Of a DNA stretch of 64,000 bases, positions 36,046-44,354 are shown piece after piece; within the stretch, counting starts at the first letter, position 1, and each line of letters starts with the position of its first letter. The notes beneath the pieces were generated by a model that saw only the letters and a program-made list of their open reading frames with translations, did not search any database and had not been told where the DNA came from. Source of the DNA: an uncultured Candidatus Melainabacteria bacterium (GTDB lineage Bacteria > Cyanobacteriota > Vampirovibrionia > Gastranaerophilales > Gastranaerophilaceae). A program made the position numbers and the translations under genes. The DNA is taken from contig CAKULF010000004.1 of NCBI GenBank assembly GCA_934667125.1, positions 92,378-156,377 of the forward strand. The letters are read 5' to 3'.

Positions 36046-36256
36046 ATTCTATAAATAACTTGTAAAATTCAATATTGAGTGCATTGGCTATCGCAAAAAG
36101 TCTTTTTAGGCTTGGTAACTTTTTTCCTCTTTCAATTTCAGATAAATAGTCACTTGAAATACCTGAAATTTCACTGAGCTTTTCTTGGGTTAATTTTTTG
36201 CTTAGTCTATACTTTTTGATATTTTCTTTTAATGTTTTTTCAACTTTGTTATTCAT
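36035..36256 (-). CDS. XRE regulator, type B copy 1
   Basis: A 73-aa HTH_XRE protein (ENIKKYRLSKKLTQEKLSEI, SSDYLSEIERGKKLPSLKRL). It overlaps the end of the first cassette gene by 8 nt and the start of the following gene by 11 nt. It is the closest match to the canonical XRE domain among the four. Confidence 0.85.
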   Translation of the reverse strand: MNNKVEKTLKENIKKYRLSKKLTQEKLSEISGISSDYLSEIERGKKLPSLKRLFAIANALNIEFYKLFIEYDK

Positions 36257-36470
36257 TTTGAAAATCTAATAAATCCGATAAATTTATATCAAAAGCTTTT
36301 GCAATTTGGTTGATTTTGCTCAAAGTGACATCATTTTGAGCTGTTTCAATATTTCCAAGAGTCGAGCGAGCAATGTTGGCTCTAAAAGATAGCTCATCTT
36401 GAGTAAAACCCTTGATTTTTCTCAATTCTTTAATTCTTTTAGCAAGTTTTTCTAGTAAACTCTTGTCCAT
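36249..36470 (-). CDS. XRE regulator, type A copy 1 (first of the cassette)
   Basis: A 73-aa HTH_XRE protein starting at ATG 36470 (MDKSLLEKLAKRIKELRKIK; HTH FTQDELSFRANIARSTLGNIE). The open frame extends to 36548, but that would run into the divergent HAD gene and add a hydrophobic segment unlike the paralog at 35603. A set of repeated half-sites lies directly upstream (36477-36521), suggesting autoregulation. Confidence 0.82.
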   Translation of the reverse strand: MDKSLLEKLAKRIKELRKIKGFTQDELSFRANIARSTLGNIETAQNDVTLSKINQIAKAFDINLSDLLDFQNE

Positions 36471-36476
36471 AGAAAA

Positions 36477-36521
36477 ATTGTCCGCTATAATGACAATGTA
36501 AACAAACCGTAACACGGACAA
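36477..36521. promoter_or_regulatory. Candidate operator with three TTGTC/GACAA half-sites
   Basis: ATTGTC (36477-36482), nine bases, GACAAT (36492-36497) form an inverted repeat, and TTGTCCG (36478-36484) matches inversely CGGACAA (36515-36521). The spacer of the first pair holds TATAAT (36486-36491), a -10 box for the plus-strand HAD gene. The array lies 6 bp upstream of the first XRE start codon. Protein binding is inferred. Confidence 0.5.
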
Positions 36522-36537
36522 AAATAAGGCTAATCTC

Positions 36538-36873
36538 ATGTTTATCAAAAAAATACTAATAGACCTTGACGGAGTATTGAACGATTATAACGGCAAAAAC
36601 TATGATGAAAATTCTATTCCGAATATCAAACAAGGTGCGGCGGAATTTGTTGAGGAATTGTCAAAAAGTGCTGAATTATATCTTTTTACGAGTCGAAATT
36701 TAATGTTGGCGACAAAATGGCTTATTAAAAATGATATCGATAAGTTTTTTAAGGACGTAACAAACGTGAAAGCCCCGTCGTTTCTTTATGTTGACGACAG
36801 GGCGATTTGTTTTCGGGGAAATTACAAAATGACATTGGATGAAATTAAAAATTTTAAAGTTTATTATAAATAG
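36538..36873 (+). CDS. Small HAD-superfamily hydrolase
   Basis: A 111-aa protein with HAD motif I DLDGVLNDY (D9 and D11 as nucleophile and acid/base), motif II LFTSRN (Thr/Ser at about 49-51) and a C-terminal acidic motif YVDDRAI (about 81-87). It lacks a cap domain and the usual motif III Lys is not obvious, so it is a minimal HAD phosphatase-like protein. AAGG lies 8 nt upstream of the ATG. It is divergent from the XRE cassette, shares its putative operator, and its stop codon abuts the stop of the convergent protease gene. Confidence 0.75.
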   Translation: MFIKKILIDLDGVLNDYNGKNYDENSIPNIKQGAAEFVEELSKSAELYLFTSRNLMLATKWLIKNDIDKFFKDVTNVKAPSFLYVDDRAICFRGNYKMTLDEIKNFKVYYK

Positions 36874-37575
36874 CTAATTTGCGCCGAGTTTGGCAAGTTT
36901 TTTGTTTGCTTTTTTAATAAAATCAACTGCATAATTGGATGGCAGGGCAAAGCCTATACCTATGTTTGAGCGGTTATTGTCGGGATTATAGATAGATTGG
37001 TTTATTCCGATGACTTCGCCTTTTAAATTTAACAAAGGTCCGCCCGAACACCCTGGGTTTATGGCGGCGTCGGTTTGAATTTTGTTTCTTTCGTAATCAA
37101 TTCTTGAAACAATTCCTGTTGTTAAGGTGTTTTTAAACCCAAAAGGGCAGCCTATTGCTAAAACCCTTTGCCCGACTTTTATTTCGTCTGAATTTGCAAA
37201 GCGAGAAAGAGTTAAGTTTTCTTTCGGTTCAATTTTAACAAGGGCTAAGTCGTTTTTATTCCTTAAAATAGCGACAACGCTTCCTTTATAGGTTCTTCCG
37301 CTATTTGTTGTGATTTGAATGCTTTTAGCGTTATCTATAACATGTGAGCTTGTTAAAATCGTGCCGTTTTTGTCGATAATACAGCCTGTTCCGCCCGATG
37401 TACCTCTATCTATATCGGCTTCAATTGATACAATCGAGGGAAGAGTTTTTTCATATATATCTATGATATTTTTTTCGTCGGTTGAGAAAAATTGCGTCGC
37501 ATTGGCGCTTAAATTTAAAATTAAATAAGCAAATAATAAGAATTTAGCCAGTTTTTTTCTGCATGAATTAAACAT
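36874..37575 (-). CDS. DegP/HtrA-like trypsin-family serine protease without PDZ domain
   Basis: A 233-aa exported protease. The N-terminal hydrophobic segment (about residues 9-26) acts as signal or anchor. The catalytic triad is visible: H78 in TSSHVIDNA, D109 in NKNDLALVKI, S177 in NPGCSGGPLLN. The usual Asn before Ser-Gly-Gly is replaced by Cys. The protein ends right after the protease domain, so it has no PDZ domain, unlike DegP/DegQ. It probably acts in periplasmic protein quality control or specific processing. Monocistronic, with AGGA 8 nt upstream of the ATG. Confidence 0.9.
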   Translation of the reverse strand: MFNSCRKKLAKFLLFAYLILNLSANATQFFSTDEKNIIDIYEKTLPSIVSIEADIDRGTSGGTGCIIDKNGTILTSSHVIDNAKSIQITTNSGRTYKGSVVAILRNKNDLALVKIEPKENLTLSRFANSDEIKVGQRVLAIGCPFGFKNTLTTGIVSRIDYERNKIQTDAAINPGCSGGPLLNLKGEVIGINQSIYNPDNNRSNIGIGFALPSNYAVDFIKKANKKLAKLGAN

Positions 37576-37688
37576 ATTTATCTATCCTAATTTTAATTAA
37601 ATAATATCATTTTGATTTTTCTACTACATTGCACATAATATCTAGTTGTGATAAAATTCTTTTGTACTAGAAAAAAGGAACAACAAAT

Positions 37689-38471
37689 ATGGGTATTGAA
37701 GTATTTAAAAAACATTTAAGAGAAAGACGCGCAGTTAAAATTATTGCTGGTATTAATAATTACAATTTAGATAACGTGGCTAAAGTTTGCCGTGCTGCTC
37801 AAGCAGGACACGCTAGTGCGGTTGATATTGCTTGTTCTAAAGAAGTTTATGATGTTGCAAGAAAGAATACAAAATTACCGATTTTTGTTTCTTCAATTCA
37901 TCCTTTTGAATTGCAACAAGCTGCTCAATGGGGCGCAGACGCTATTGAAGTTGGAAACTTTGACGCATTATACAAAGAAAACAAAAGCTTCTCAGCTGAA
38001 ACAGTTTATGAAATTGCACTTGAAACATTGTCTTTAGTTAGTAAATATGATGTATTCACTTGTGTTACAATCCCTGGAAACATCGAAGTTGAAAAACAAA
38101 TTGAACTTGTTAAAAAACTTGAAATTCTTGGCGTTGATTTAATTCAAACAGAAGGTTTAAAAGAAGTTTCTTCTTCATCTAACCCATCCGTACATCTTGT
38201 AAATTACGCTAAAGCAACAATTGCAAACACATTAGAATTATCTCAACACACAATTCTTCCAATTATGTCAGCTTCTGGAATTACAGCTGCAACTTCTCCT
38301 CTAGCTTTTGCTTCAGGTGCTAGTGCTGTTGGTGTTGGTTCTGCTGTTAATAAATTGGATTCAGAACTTTCAATGACTGCAACTGTTATGGCTGTTGTTA
38401 ATTCAATTTCTCACAGAAATTCAATCAACAAAGAAATCGTTAGAACTGAAAGAGAATTAGCTCTTAACTAG
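37689..38471 (+). CDS. ycf23: Ycf23/DUF561 family protein
   Basis: A 260-aa TIM-barrel-like protein of the DUF561/Ycf23 family, otherwise known mainly from cyanobacteria and algal plastids, function unknown. The start MGIEVFKKHLRERRAVKIIAG and later blocks (RAAQAGHASAVDIACS, LPIFVSSIHP, GADAIEVGNFD, DLIQTEGLKE, LPIMSASGITAATSPLAFASGASAVGVGSAVNKL) match the family, and the Gly-rich C-terminal segment resembles a phosphate-binding site. AAAAAGGA lies upstream of the ATG, and codon use suggests good expression. It is a lineage marker for cyanobacterial ancestry. Confidence 0.85.
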   Translation: MGIEVFKKHLRERRAVKIIAGINNYNLDNVAKVCRAAQAGHASAVDIACSKEVYDVARKNTKLPIFVSSIHPFELQQAAQWGADAIEVGNFDALYKENKSFSAETVYEIALETLSLVSKYDVFTCVTIPGNIEVEKQIELVKKLEILGVDLIQTEGLKEVSSSSNPSVHLVNYAKATIANTLELSQHTILPIMSASGITAATSPLAFASGASAVGVGSAVNKLDSELSMTATVMAVVNSISHRNSINKEIVRTERELALN

Positions 38472-38494
38472 TTTTAAGTTTCAAATTAGATAAT

Positions 38495-38533
38495 AAAAAT
38501 GCTCCTGATGATAAATATTAGGAGCATTTTTTA
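38495..38533. terminator. Bidirectional terminator between ycf23 and prfA
   Basis: AAAATGCTCC (38497-38504 core) pairs with GGAGCATTTT (38521-38530). T-runs occur on both strands, so it can serve the two convergent genes. Confidence 0.8.
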
Positions 38534-38567
38534 TATTATATTTTTTATGATTTTATAAAGCAAAGCC

Positions 38568-39659
38568 TTAGTTTTCGTCGCTTTCAGCAAGTTTTTCAAG
38601 TTTTAATTTTTGGTCATATTCAATCAACATATTGATTAATTTATCTAAATTTCCTTCGATAACCTCTCTAACATCAAGGTTTTGACCAATTCGATGGTCT
38701 GTTAAGCGGCCTTGAGGGAAATTGTATGTTCTAATTCTTTCAGATCTATCCCCCGTTCCAACTTGAGAACGTCTTAAATCGGTTACTTCTTGCATTTGCT
38801 TTTGAACTTCCATATCATAAAGCTTAGCTTTTAAGATTTGCATTGCTCTTTCTTTGTTTTGAAGTTGAGAACGTTCTTCTGTGCAGAAAATCATAATTCC
38901 TGTTGGTTTGTGGTATAAACGAGCTGCCGTTTCAACCTTGTTAACGTTTTGTCCGCCTGCACCACCTGAACGAGCGGTTGACATTTCAATATCTTCAGGT
39001 TTGATTTCAATTTCAACATCATCAACTTCAGGCATAACGGCAACTGTAGCGGTTGAAGTGTGAACTCTGCCTTGCGATTCGGTTTGCGGAACTCTTTGAA
39101 CCCTGTGAACGCCTGATTCATATTTTAATTGAGAATAAACGGCGTCACCCTTGATAGAAATAACAACTTCGGATACTCCGCCTGCTTCGCACTCATTGAT
39201 TGAAAGGATTTGAGTTTGCCAGCCTTTTGTAGCAGCATATCTAAGATACATTCTCATAAGGTCGCCTGCAAAAATATTTGCTTCATCGCCACCTGCTGAG
39301 CCTCTTATTTCAAGCATGATGTCCTTGTCGTCCATCGGGTCACGTGGCAATAATAAAACTTTCAATCTTTGTTCATATTGTTCGATTTTAGCTTCATTAT
39401 CCGCTATTTCATTGTTTAAAAAATCTTTCATTGTTGCGTCTTTTTCAATGTGCAACATTTCTTTAGCTTCGTCTATGGCTTTTTTTGCGTCACGATATTT
39501 ATAATAAATATCTACGGTTTCTTCCATAGTTTTTCTTTGTTTTGATAAATCACGAAATTTAACGTAATCTTGTATAATTTCGGGCTTTTGAACCAATTCG
39601 CCCAATTCTTGGTAACGTTTTTCAATACGTTCCACTTTTTCAAACATTGAATTATCCAT
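38568..39659 (-). CDS. prfA: Peptide chain release factor 1
   Basis: Releases the peptide at UAA and UAG codons. The 363-aa protein starts at ATG 39659 ([14 protein letters not shown]), which gives normal RF1 length; the frame to 39752 lies inside thyX. Features: domain 1 helices (1-105), the stop-codon motif PQT in [16 protein letters not shown] (PxT type, hence RF1 not RF2) and the catalytic GGQ in [18 protein letters not shown], the site methylated by PrmC. The start ATGGATAA overlaps the thyX stop by 8 nt, so prfA is translationally coupled to thyX. Confidence 0.96.
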   Translation of the reverse strand: MDNSMFEKVERIEKRYQELGELVQKPEIIQDYVKFRDLSKQRKTMEETVDIYYKYRDAKKAIDEAKEMLHIEKDATMKDFLNNEIADNEAKIEQYEQRLKVLLLPRDPMDDKDIMLEIRGSAGGDEANIFAGDLMRMYLRYAATKGWQTQILSINECEAGGVSEVVISIKGDAVYSQLKYESGVHRVQRVPQTESQGRVHTSTATVAVMPEVDDVEIEIKPEDIEMSTARSGGAGGQNVNKVETAARLYHKPTGIMIFCTEERSQLQNKERAMQILKAKLYDMEVQKQMQEVTDLRRSQVGTGDRSERIRTYNFPQGRLTDHRIGQNLDVREVIEGNLDKLINMLIEYDQKLKLEKLAESDEN

Positions 39660-40347
39660 TTTTAGTTGGTTTCCTTCCGCATGATTTATCTTCGTCGCAA
39701 TAGCCAAGTCTTTCGCATTTTGGTACAAGATGTTCGCCAAGCCATGGCTCACGTTCTATAACCAATTCGCACATTTTTTTAAGTAATTGTCTTATTTCAA
39801 GCTGCGCTCTTGTGCATAGTCTTAGGTTTGCAACGTGTATTAATTCTCTTAAATTAACGCTAACAACAATAGAACTTGCTGCTGCATTTGGTAAAATTGC
39901 TCTAGCGTCTTCCGCTTTAATTCCTGCTTCAATAAATTCTTGATATTTTGTTGAAATTTCTTTCATGAAATCTTCAAATTTTTGACATAATTCAGGATTA
40001 TTTTCAATCGGTTTTGGAATGATGTAGTCAAATTCGCCTTTTTCTTTAACATATCTTTGAGATTTTTGTGAAAAGCTCATGTGTCTGTGGCGAACAAGTT
40101 GGTGAGTTAATGCTCTTGAAACATTATTGATTGCAAAAGTTAATTGAATATGTTCAATCGTTGAATAATGTCCTGATGAGATTACTCTTTTGATTAAGTT
40201 TAATTTTTTTTCTTTATCGTCTGTTAAATTTTTAAAAATTTCAACCGCACCATCTGCGCTATAGCAGGTTCTACAAGCTGTGTAGATTGTATCTAACATA
40301 TTATTCGGTATTGAAATTAACTCAACTTCCAACTCTTTTTTAGGCAC
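39652..40347 (-). CDS. thyX: FAD-dependent thymidylate synthase ThyX
   Basis: Makes dTMP from dUMP with methylene-tetrahydrofolate and NADPH through FAD. The ThyX signature [14 protein letters not shown] (residues 86-99) and the following elements ([34 protein letters not shown]) are present; length 231 aa is normal. The motif has S-Q where many ThyX have N, a known variant. It forms an operon with prfA. Its presence means no thyA is required. Confidence 0.95.
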   Translation of the reverse strand: MPKKELEVELISIPNNMLDTIYTACRTCYSADGAVEIFKNLTDDKEKKLNLIKRVISSGHYSTIEHIQLTFAINNVSRALTHQLVRHRHMSFSQKSQRYVKEKGEFDYIIPKPIENNPELCQKFEDFMKEISTKYQEFIEAGIKAEDARAILPNAAASSIVVSVNLRELIHVANLRLCTRAQLEIRQLLKKMCELVIEREPWLGEHLVPKCERLGYCDEDKSCGRKPTKNG

Positions 40348-40393
40348 ATCTTTTTCCTTTATTGTCTGATTTTATTACTTAAAATGTAATACT

Positions 40394-40430
40394 AAAAAAT
40401 GGCTGGGGATACATTAAAGCTCTCCAGCCA
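40394..40430 (-). terminator. Rho-independent terminator of rpmE
   Basis: On the minus strand TGGCTGG (plus 40424-40430) pairs with CCAGCCA (plus 40400-40406), followed by TTTTTT. Confidence 0.75.
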
Positions 40431-40448
40431 ATTAATAATTTCTCGCAA

Positions 40449-40649
40449 CTATTTTTTTTCGTAACGTTTTTTAAATCTTTCAACTCTACCTTCAGAGTCA
40501 AGGATTTTTTGGTTGCCTGTGTAGAATGGGTGGCAAGCATTGCAAATTTCAACTGTGATGTTTTCTTCAACAGAACCAGTTTCAATTTCGTTTCCGCATA
40601 CGCATTTTATAGTTGTTTTTTTGTAATCCGGATGAATGTCTTTTTTCAT
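40449..40649 (-). CDS. rpmE: 50S ribosomal protein L31 (zinc-binding type)
   Basis: A 66-aa protein matching L31 throughout: [16 protein letters not shown], then [31 protein letters not shown]. The four zinc ligands of the C+ type are present (CVCG and CNAC). Monocistronic, with AAAGGAAAG upstream and its own terminator. Confidence 0.96.
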   Translation of the reverse strand: MKKDIHPDYKKTTIKCVCGNEIETGSVEENITVEICNACHPFYTGNQKILDSEGRVERFKKRYEKK

Positions 40650-40773
40650 TTTCTTTCCTTTTTCATAAAAATTTGATAATGACTTATCTTAATATTACTT
40701 TGCTCAAAAAAAATTTTCAAGCTAGTTTGAAGTATTTTTCATAATTGTAATTTTTTTTAATAATTTTTTATAG

Positions 40774-40779
40774 TAAAAT
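40774..40779 (+). promoter_or_regulatory. -10-like TAAAAT placed for leaderless lepA
   Basis: TAAAAT ends 6 nt before the lepA ATG (40786), and no ribosome site lies between them. Confidence 0.4.
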
Positions 40780-40785
40780 GGATTT

Positions 40786-42588
40786 ATGAATAAATTAGAA
40801 CACATTAGAAATTTCAGCATAATTGCTCACATTGACCACGGAAAGTCTACTCTAGCCGATAGATTGCTTGAAAAAACAGGCACAATAGCAAAACGTGATA
40901 TGCAGGATCAGTTGCTTGATACTATGGATATTGAGCGTGAAAGAGGAATTACAATCAAATTAAATGCCGCAAAAATGAACTATAAAGCAAAAAACGGCAA
41001 GGAATATATTTTAAATTTGATTGATACCCCAGGGCATGTTGATTTTTCTTATGAAGTTTCTCGCTCACTTGCTGCTTGCGAGGGTGCATTATTAATTGTT
41101 GACGCTACCCAAGGGGTTGAAGCGCAAACGTTGGCTAATGTTTATTTAGCAATGGAGCAAAATTTAGAAATAATTCCTGTTATAAATAAGATTGATTTGC
41201 CCTCGGCAGATGTTGAAAGGGTTAAAAAAGAAATTGAAGATGTGTTAGGAATTGACGCTTCTATGGCAATTCCGGTGAGTGCTAAAACGGGCGAAGGGAT
41301 TGAAAATGTTTTAGAAGCAGTTGTAAATTATATTCCAGCTCCCGAAGATACATCCTCTAAACCGCTTAGGGCTTTGGTTTTTGATAGCGCGTATGATGCG
41401 TATCTTGGAACTATTTGCTTTTTTAAAGTTGTGGATGGCTCAATTAAATTGGGTGATAAAATCAAGTTTATGGCAACAGGTAGGGAATTTGAGGTTATCG
41501 AACTTGGATTTTTAAATCCAAACAGAAACCAAGTTTCTGAGCTTAAAACGGGCGAAGTTGGCTATTTTGCCGGTTCTATTAAAGAAATTACTCGTTTTGT
41601 GGGTGATACTATAACCCATGTGGAAAACCCTGCGCTTGAACCGCTAGAGGGTTATAAAGAAGCTAAACCAATGGTATTTAGCGGACTGTATCCTGTCAAC
41701 AATGAAGATTATCAAGAATTAAAAGAATCTTTAGAAAAATTAAAATTATCCGATAGCTCAATTACTTATGTTCCTGAAACTTCAAGTGCTTTAGGTTTTG
41801 GCTTTAGATGTGGCTTTTTGGGCATGCTGCACATGGAAATTGCTCAAGAAAGATTGGAGAGGGAATATAATCTTTCATTAATTACAACAGCGCCATCCGT
41901 TATATATCGTGTTCATAAAACTGATGGCGAGGTGGTTGAAATAGATAACCCTGCTGAACTTCCAGAGGCGCAATATAGGGAATTTATTGAAGAGCCGTAT
42001 GTTAGAGTTAATATTTTCACTCCAAACGATTATGTCGGTACATTAATGGAATTATCTCAAGAAAAGCGTGGCATATTCAAGGATATGCAATATATTGATG
42101 ATATTCGAGTTAATTTGGAATATGAAATTCCATTATCAGAAGTTATTACAGATTTTTACGACCAATTAAAATCTCGCTCAAAGGGTTATGCTTCTTTGGA
42201 TTACGAGTTTTCTGAATATAAAAAATCAGACCTTGTTAAAATGGATATATTGCTTGCAAATGAAGTAGTGGACGCACTTTCGGTTATTTGTCACAAGGAT
42301 AGTGCTTATAATATTGGTCAAAAATTAACATCAAAATTAAAAGAAATTATCCCAAGACAATTGTTTGAAGTTGCTATTCAAGCTGCTGTCGGAGGAAGAA
42401 TAATAGCAAGAACGAACATTAAAGCGCTAAGAAAATCTGTTTTAGATAAGTGCTATGGCGGCGACATTTCTCGTAAAAGAAAATTATTGGAAAAACAAAA
42501 ACGTGGTAAAAAGCGCATGAAATCAGTTGGAAAAGTTGAAATTCCACAAGAAGCATTCATGGCTGTTTTATCATTGAATGAAGAATAA
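40786..42588 (+). CDS. lepA: Elongation factor 4 (LepA)
   Basis: A ribosome-associated GTPase, able to back-translocate, involved in initiation and assembly. The 600-aa length is typical. G1 AHIDHGKST (about residues 14-22), G2 RERGIT, G3 [13 protein letters not shown]4 NKIDLPSAD and G5 SAKTG are all present; so are domains II, III and V and the LepA-specific C-terminal domain ([22 protein letters not shown]). Monocistronic; a -10 box sits directly upstream of the ATG. Ends 9 bp from a convergent gene. Confidence 0.98.
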   Translation: MNKLEHIRNFSIIAHIDHGKSTLADRLLEKTGTIAKRDMQDQLLDTMDIERERGITIKLNAAKMNYKAKNGKEYILNLIDTPGHVDFSYEVSRSLAACEGALLIVDATQGVEAQTLANVYLAMEQNLEIIPVINKIDLPSADVERVKKEIEDVLGIDASMAIPVSAKTGEGIENVLEAVVNYIPAPEDTSSKPLRALVFDSAYDAYLGTICFFKVVDGSIKLGDKIKFMATGREFEVIELGFLNPNRNQVSELKTGEVGYFAGSIKEITRFVGDTITHVENPALEPLEGYKEAKPMVFSGLYPVNNEDYQELKESLEKLKLSDSSITYVPETSSALGFGFRCGFLGMLHMEIAQERLEREYNLSLITTAPSVIYRVHKTDGEVVEIDNPAELPEAQYREFIEEPYVRVNIFTPNDYVGTLMELSQEKRGIFKDMQYIDDIRVNLEYEIPLSEVITDFYDQLKSRSKGYASLDYEFSEYKKSDLVKMDILLANEVVDALSVICHKDSAYNIGQKLTSKLKEIIPRQLFEVAIQAAVGGRIIARTNIKALRKSVLDKCYGGDISRKRKLLEKQKRGKKRMKSVGKVEIPQEAFMAVLSLNEE

Positions 42589-42597
42589 AACCTTTGT

Positions 42598-44301
42598 TTA
42601 AGCTTTTTTAGCTTGTTGAGCTTGTTGAGCTTGAGCTTTTTGCGCTTTCTTTTCAACGATTTTTTGTTTTAATTTCGCACTGTATGGAACCATTAAAACA
42701 GGAACCAAGAAACGAACTATTGTTGCAAAAACGATTAAGGACTTGAACTTAGAAAAATGTTTTCCATAAGTTGCTGATAATTGTTCGATTTGTTTTGTTG
42801 CGTCTTTTGTTGACATTGCTTCAAGCAAGCTCTTTTCAATATCTTGAGATTTATATAATTTTGAACAGTTTTCTTTGATTATTTTTGCAGCGTCTTCAAT
42901 TGATACATTTTCTTTTATAGCTTCAAATGTGTTAGTTAAAGTATTTTTATAACTTGCTTTGGAGTTATTTATTAAAAAGTCGAAAACAGTATCAACCCCT
43001 AGTGCTGCTGCGCTTGAAACGCAAGTAACAAGTGCGCCATGGGTAACTAAGCCAAGTTTTTGGCTATCCGGAATTCTTTTTGAGCGAAGAGTGTTAAATG
43101 TTTCGTATACCGTTAAAAGAACGGAAGTCAATGTACTCATTCTTGCCATCGGTTTTCTATACCATGCCGGCAATTTTTCAGAAGATAATGCTGCGGACAT
43201 TTTTTGGCTAAATTTGCTCATTGCAAAGTTTTCAAAAACATTAGTTAATCCATCAACTGCTTTTTCTCCAATATTTCCTTTAAAAGCAATTTCGTTTGTT
43301 CTGTTTTGATTGTTCATATACGCTTTAAATGTGCTGTTATCTGCTTTAAATGCGTTTGAATTTGTTAAAGTTGAAGATTGTTGCTTGCTGGCTGCTCTGG
43401 TAGCAAAAATTCCTGCTGTAATAATTGGAAGAAGAATTGTTGCTGTTTTGGATTTTAAAATTGAAGTTATAATTTCGCCTGAACCTTTTAAGAAAGATTC
43501 AAAAGCATCATAAAGCGTTGCTGTATCTGAATTTTGTTTAGCTGCTTCTTTCAATTTTTGAACAAATTCTTTATTATTGTTAAAAATATCAAGATGTTCT
43601 TTTGCGGAAGCTAAAAGCTCTCCTGCTTTTTCTTCAACAGTGGGTTGAAGTTTGTTTTTGCCAAAAAGAGAATTTTGGGATTTAGCTATCGTTTTCTTAG
43701 CTATTTGTAAAGCAGTTTTATATGTTTCAGAACCCTCAGCACTATCTACTATTAACTTTCCTGTACCTTTATCAAAAGTCATTAATTTTAAATTAGTTAA
43801 AACTTTATCGGTTGCTTTTTTAATCAAACCTGCTTCAAGAGTTAAACCGAAAAATCCGCCAAGAAATGCTTTTGTACCATTTTTAACTGCGATATATTTT
43901 CTATCTTCAGGATCGGCATTTTTTTGCTTCATAACGCAAATTGGTTTTAAAACACCTGCAATTAAAGTTGCATAAACTGTTTTAACCAGTGCTTCGTTGT
44001 CGGCTGTGAGGCCTATTAATTTGTTTAAGAATTTAGATTGAGTAATACCATTAATTATCTTTGCGCCAAAAGTGCTAGCACCCTTAGATTGTGCAACATT
44101 TTGTGCAACTTGTTGAGCATTAGAAACTATAGACCCGCCAAAGCTAAGCGCTTGTGCGGGTCTTAATATTCCTGTGTTATTGTTTTTCTTGCTTACAAAA
44201 TTCCCTGCTCGAGTGCTGTTCAGAAAATTTCGTTTTCCGATTATAGTTTTGCGTTTGTTGTTAGTGACGCTTGTATGATAATTGTTCGATATTAAATTCA
44301 T
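42598..44301 (-). CDS. Uncharacterised protein with polar N-terminus and hydrophobic helices
   Basis: A 567-aa protein without a recognised family. Residues 1-55 are polar and Asn/Ser/Lys-rich (MNLISNNYHTSVTNNKRK) and end with SFGG (about 54-57). Several hydrophobic helices follow (about 115-135, 155-172, 285-305, 390-410, 440-460 and 535-552), and the C-terminus is an Ala/Gln/Lys repeat (KKAQKAQAQQAQQAKKA). The helix pattern suggests a membrane-associated or membrane-inserting protein. No signal peptide is present. The N-terminal style recurs at 54573 and 57244. Its C-terminal repeat is encoded by TTGAGCTTG-type DNA repeats. Confidence 0.7.
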   Translation of the reverse strand: MNLISNNYHTSVTNNKRKTIIGKRNFLNSTRAGNFVSKKNNNTGILRPAQALSFGGSIVSNAQQVAQNVAQSKGASTFGAKIINGITQSKFLNKLIGLTADNEALVKTVYATLIAGVLKPICVMKQKNADPEDRKYIAVKNGTKAFLGGFFGLTLEAGLIKKATDKVLTNLKLMTFDKGTGKLIVDSAEGSETYKTALQIAKKTIAKSQNSLFGKNKLQPTVEEKAGELLASAKEHLDIFNNNKEFVQKLKEAAKQNSDTATLYDAFESFLKGSGEIITSILKSKTATILLPIITAGIFATRAASKQQSSTLTNSNAFKADNSTFKAYMNNQNRTNEIAFKGNIGEKAVDGLTNVFENFAMSKFSQKMSAALSSEKLPAWYRKPMARMSTLTSVLLTVYETFNTLRSKRIPDSQKLGLVTHGALVTCVSSAAALGVDTVFDFLINNSKASYKNTLTNTFEAIKENVSIEDAAKIIKENCSKLYKSQDIEKSLLEAMSTKDATKQIEQLSATYGKHFSKFKSLIVFATIVRFLVPVLMVPYSAKLKQKIVEKKAQKAQAQQAQQAKKA

Positions 44302-44354
44302 GGTACTTATATAAAACTACTAAAAAAAATAATTTGCTAGTCTTTTTTAAAAAT

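Noticed and set aside
36471..36548. Hydrophobic N-terminal extension of the first XRE protein
   Set aside because: It would overlap the divergent HAD gene and cover the promoter, and the paralog at 35827 starts at the equivalent MDK.
39660..39752. N-terminal extension of prfA
   Set aside because: It lies inside thyX; the ATG at 39659 gives the standard RF1 start and length.
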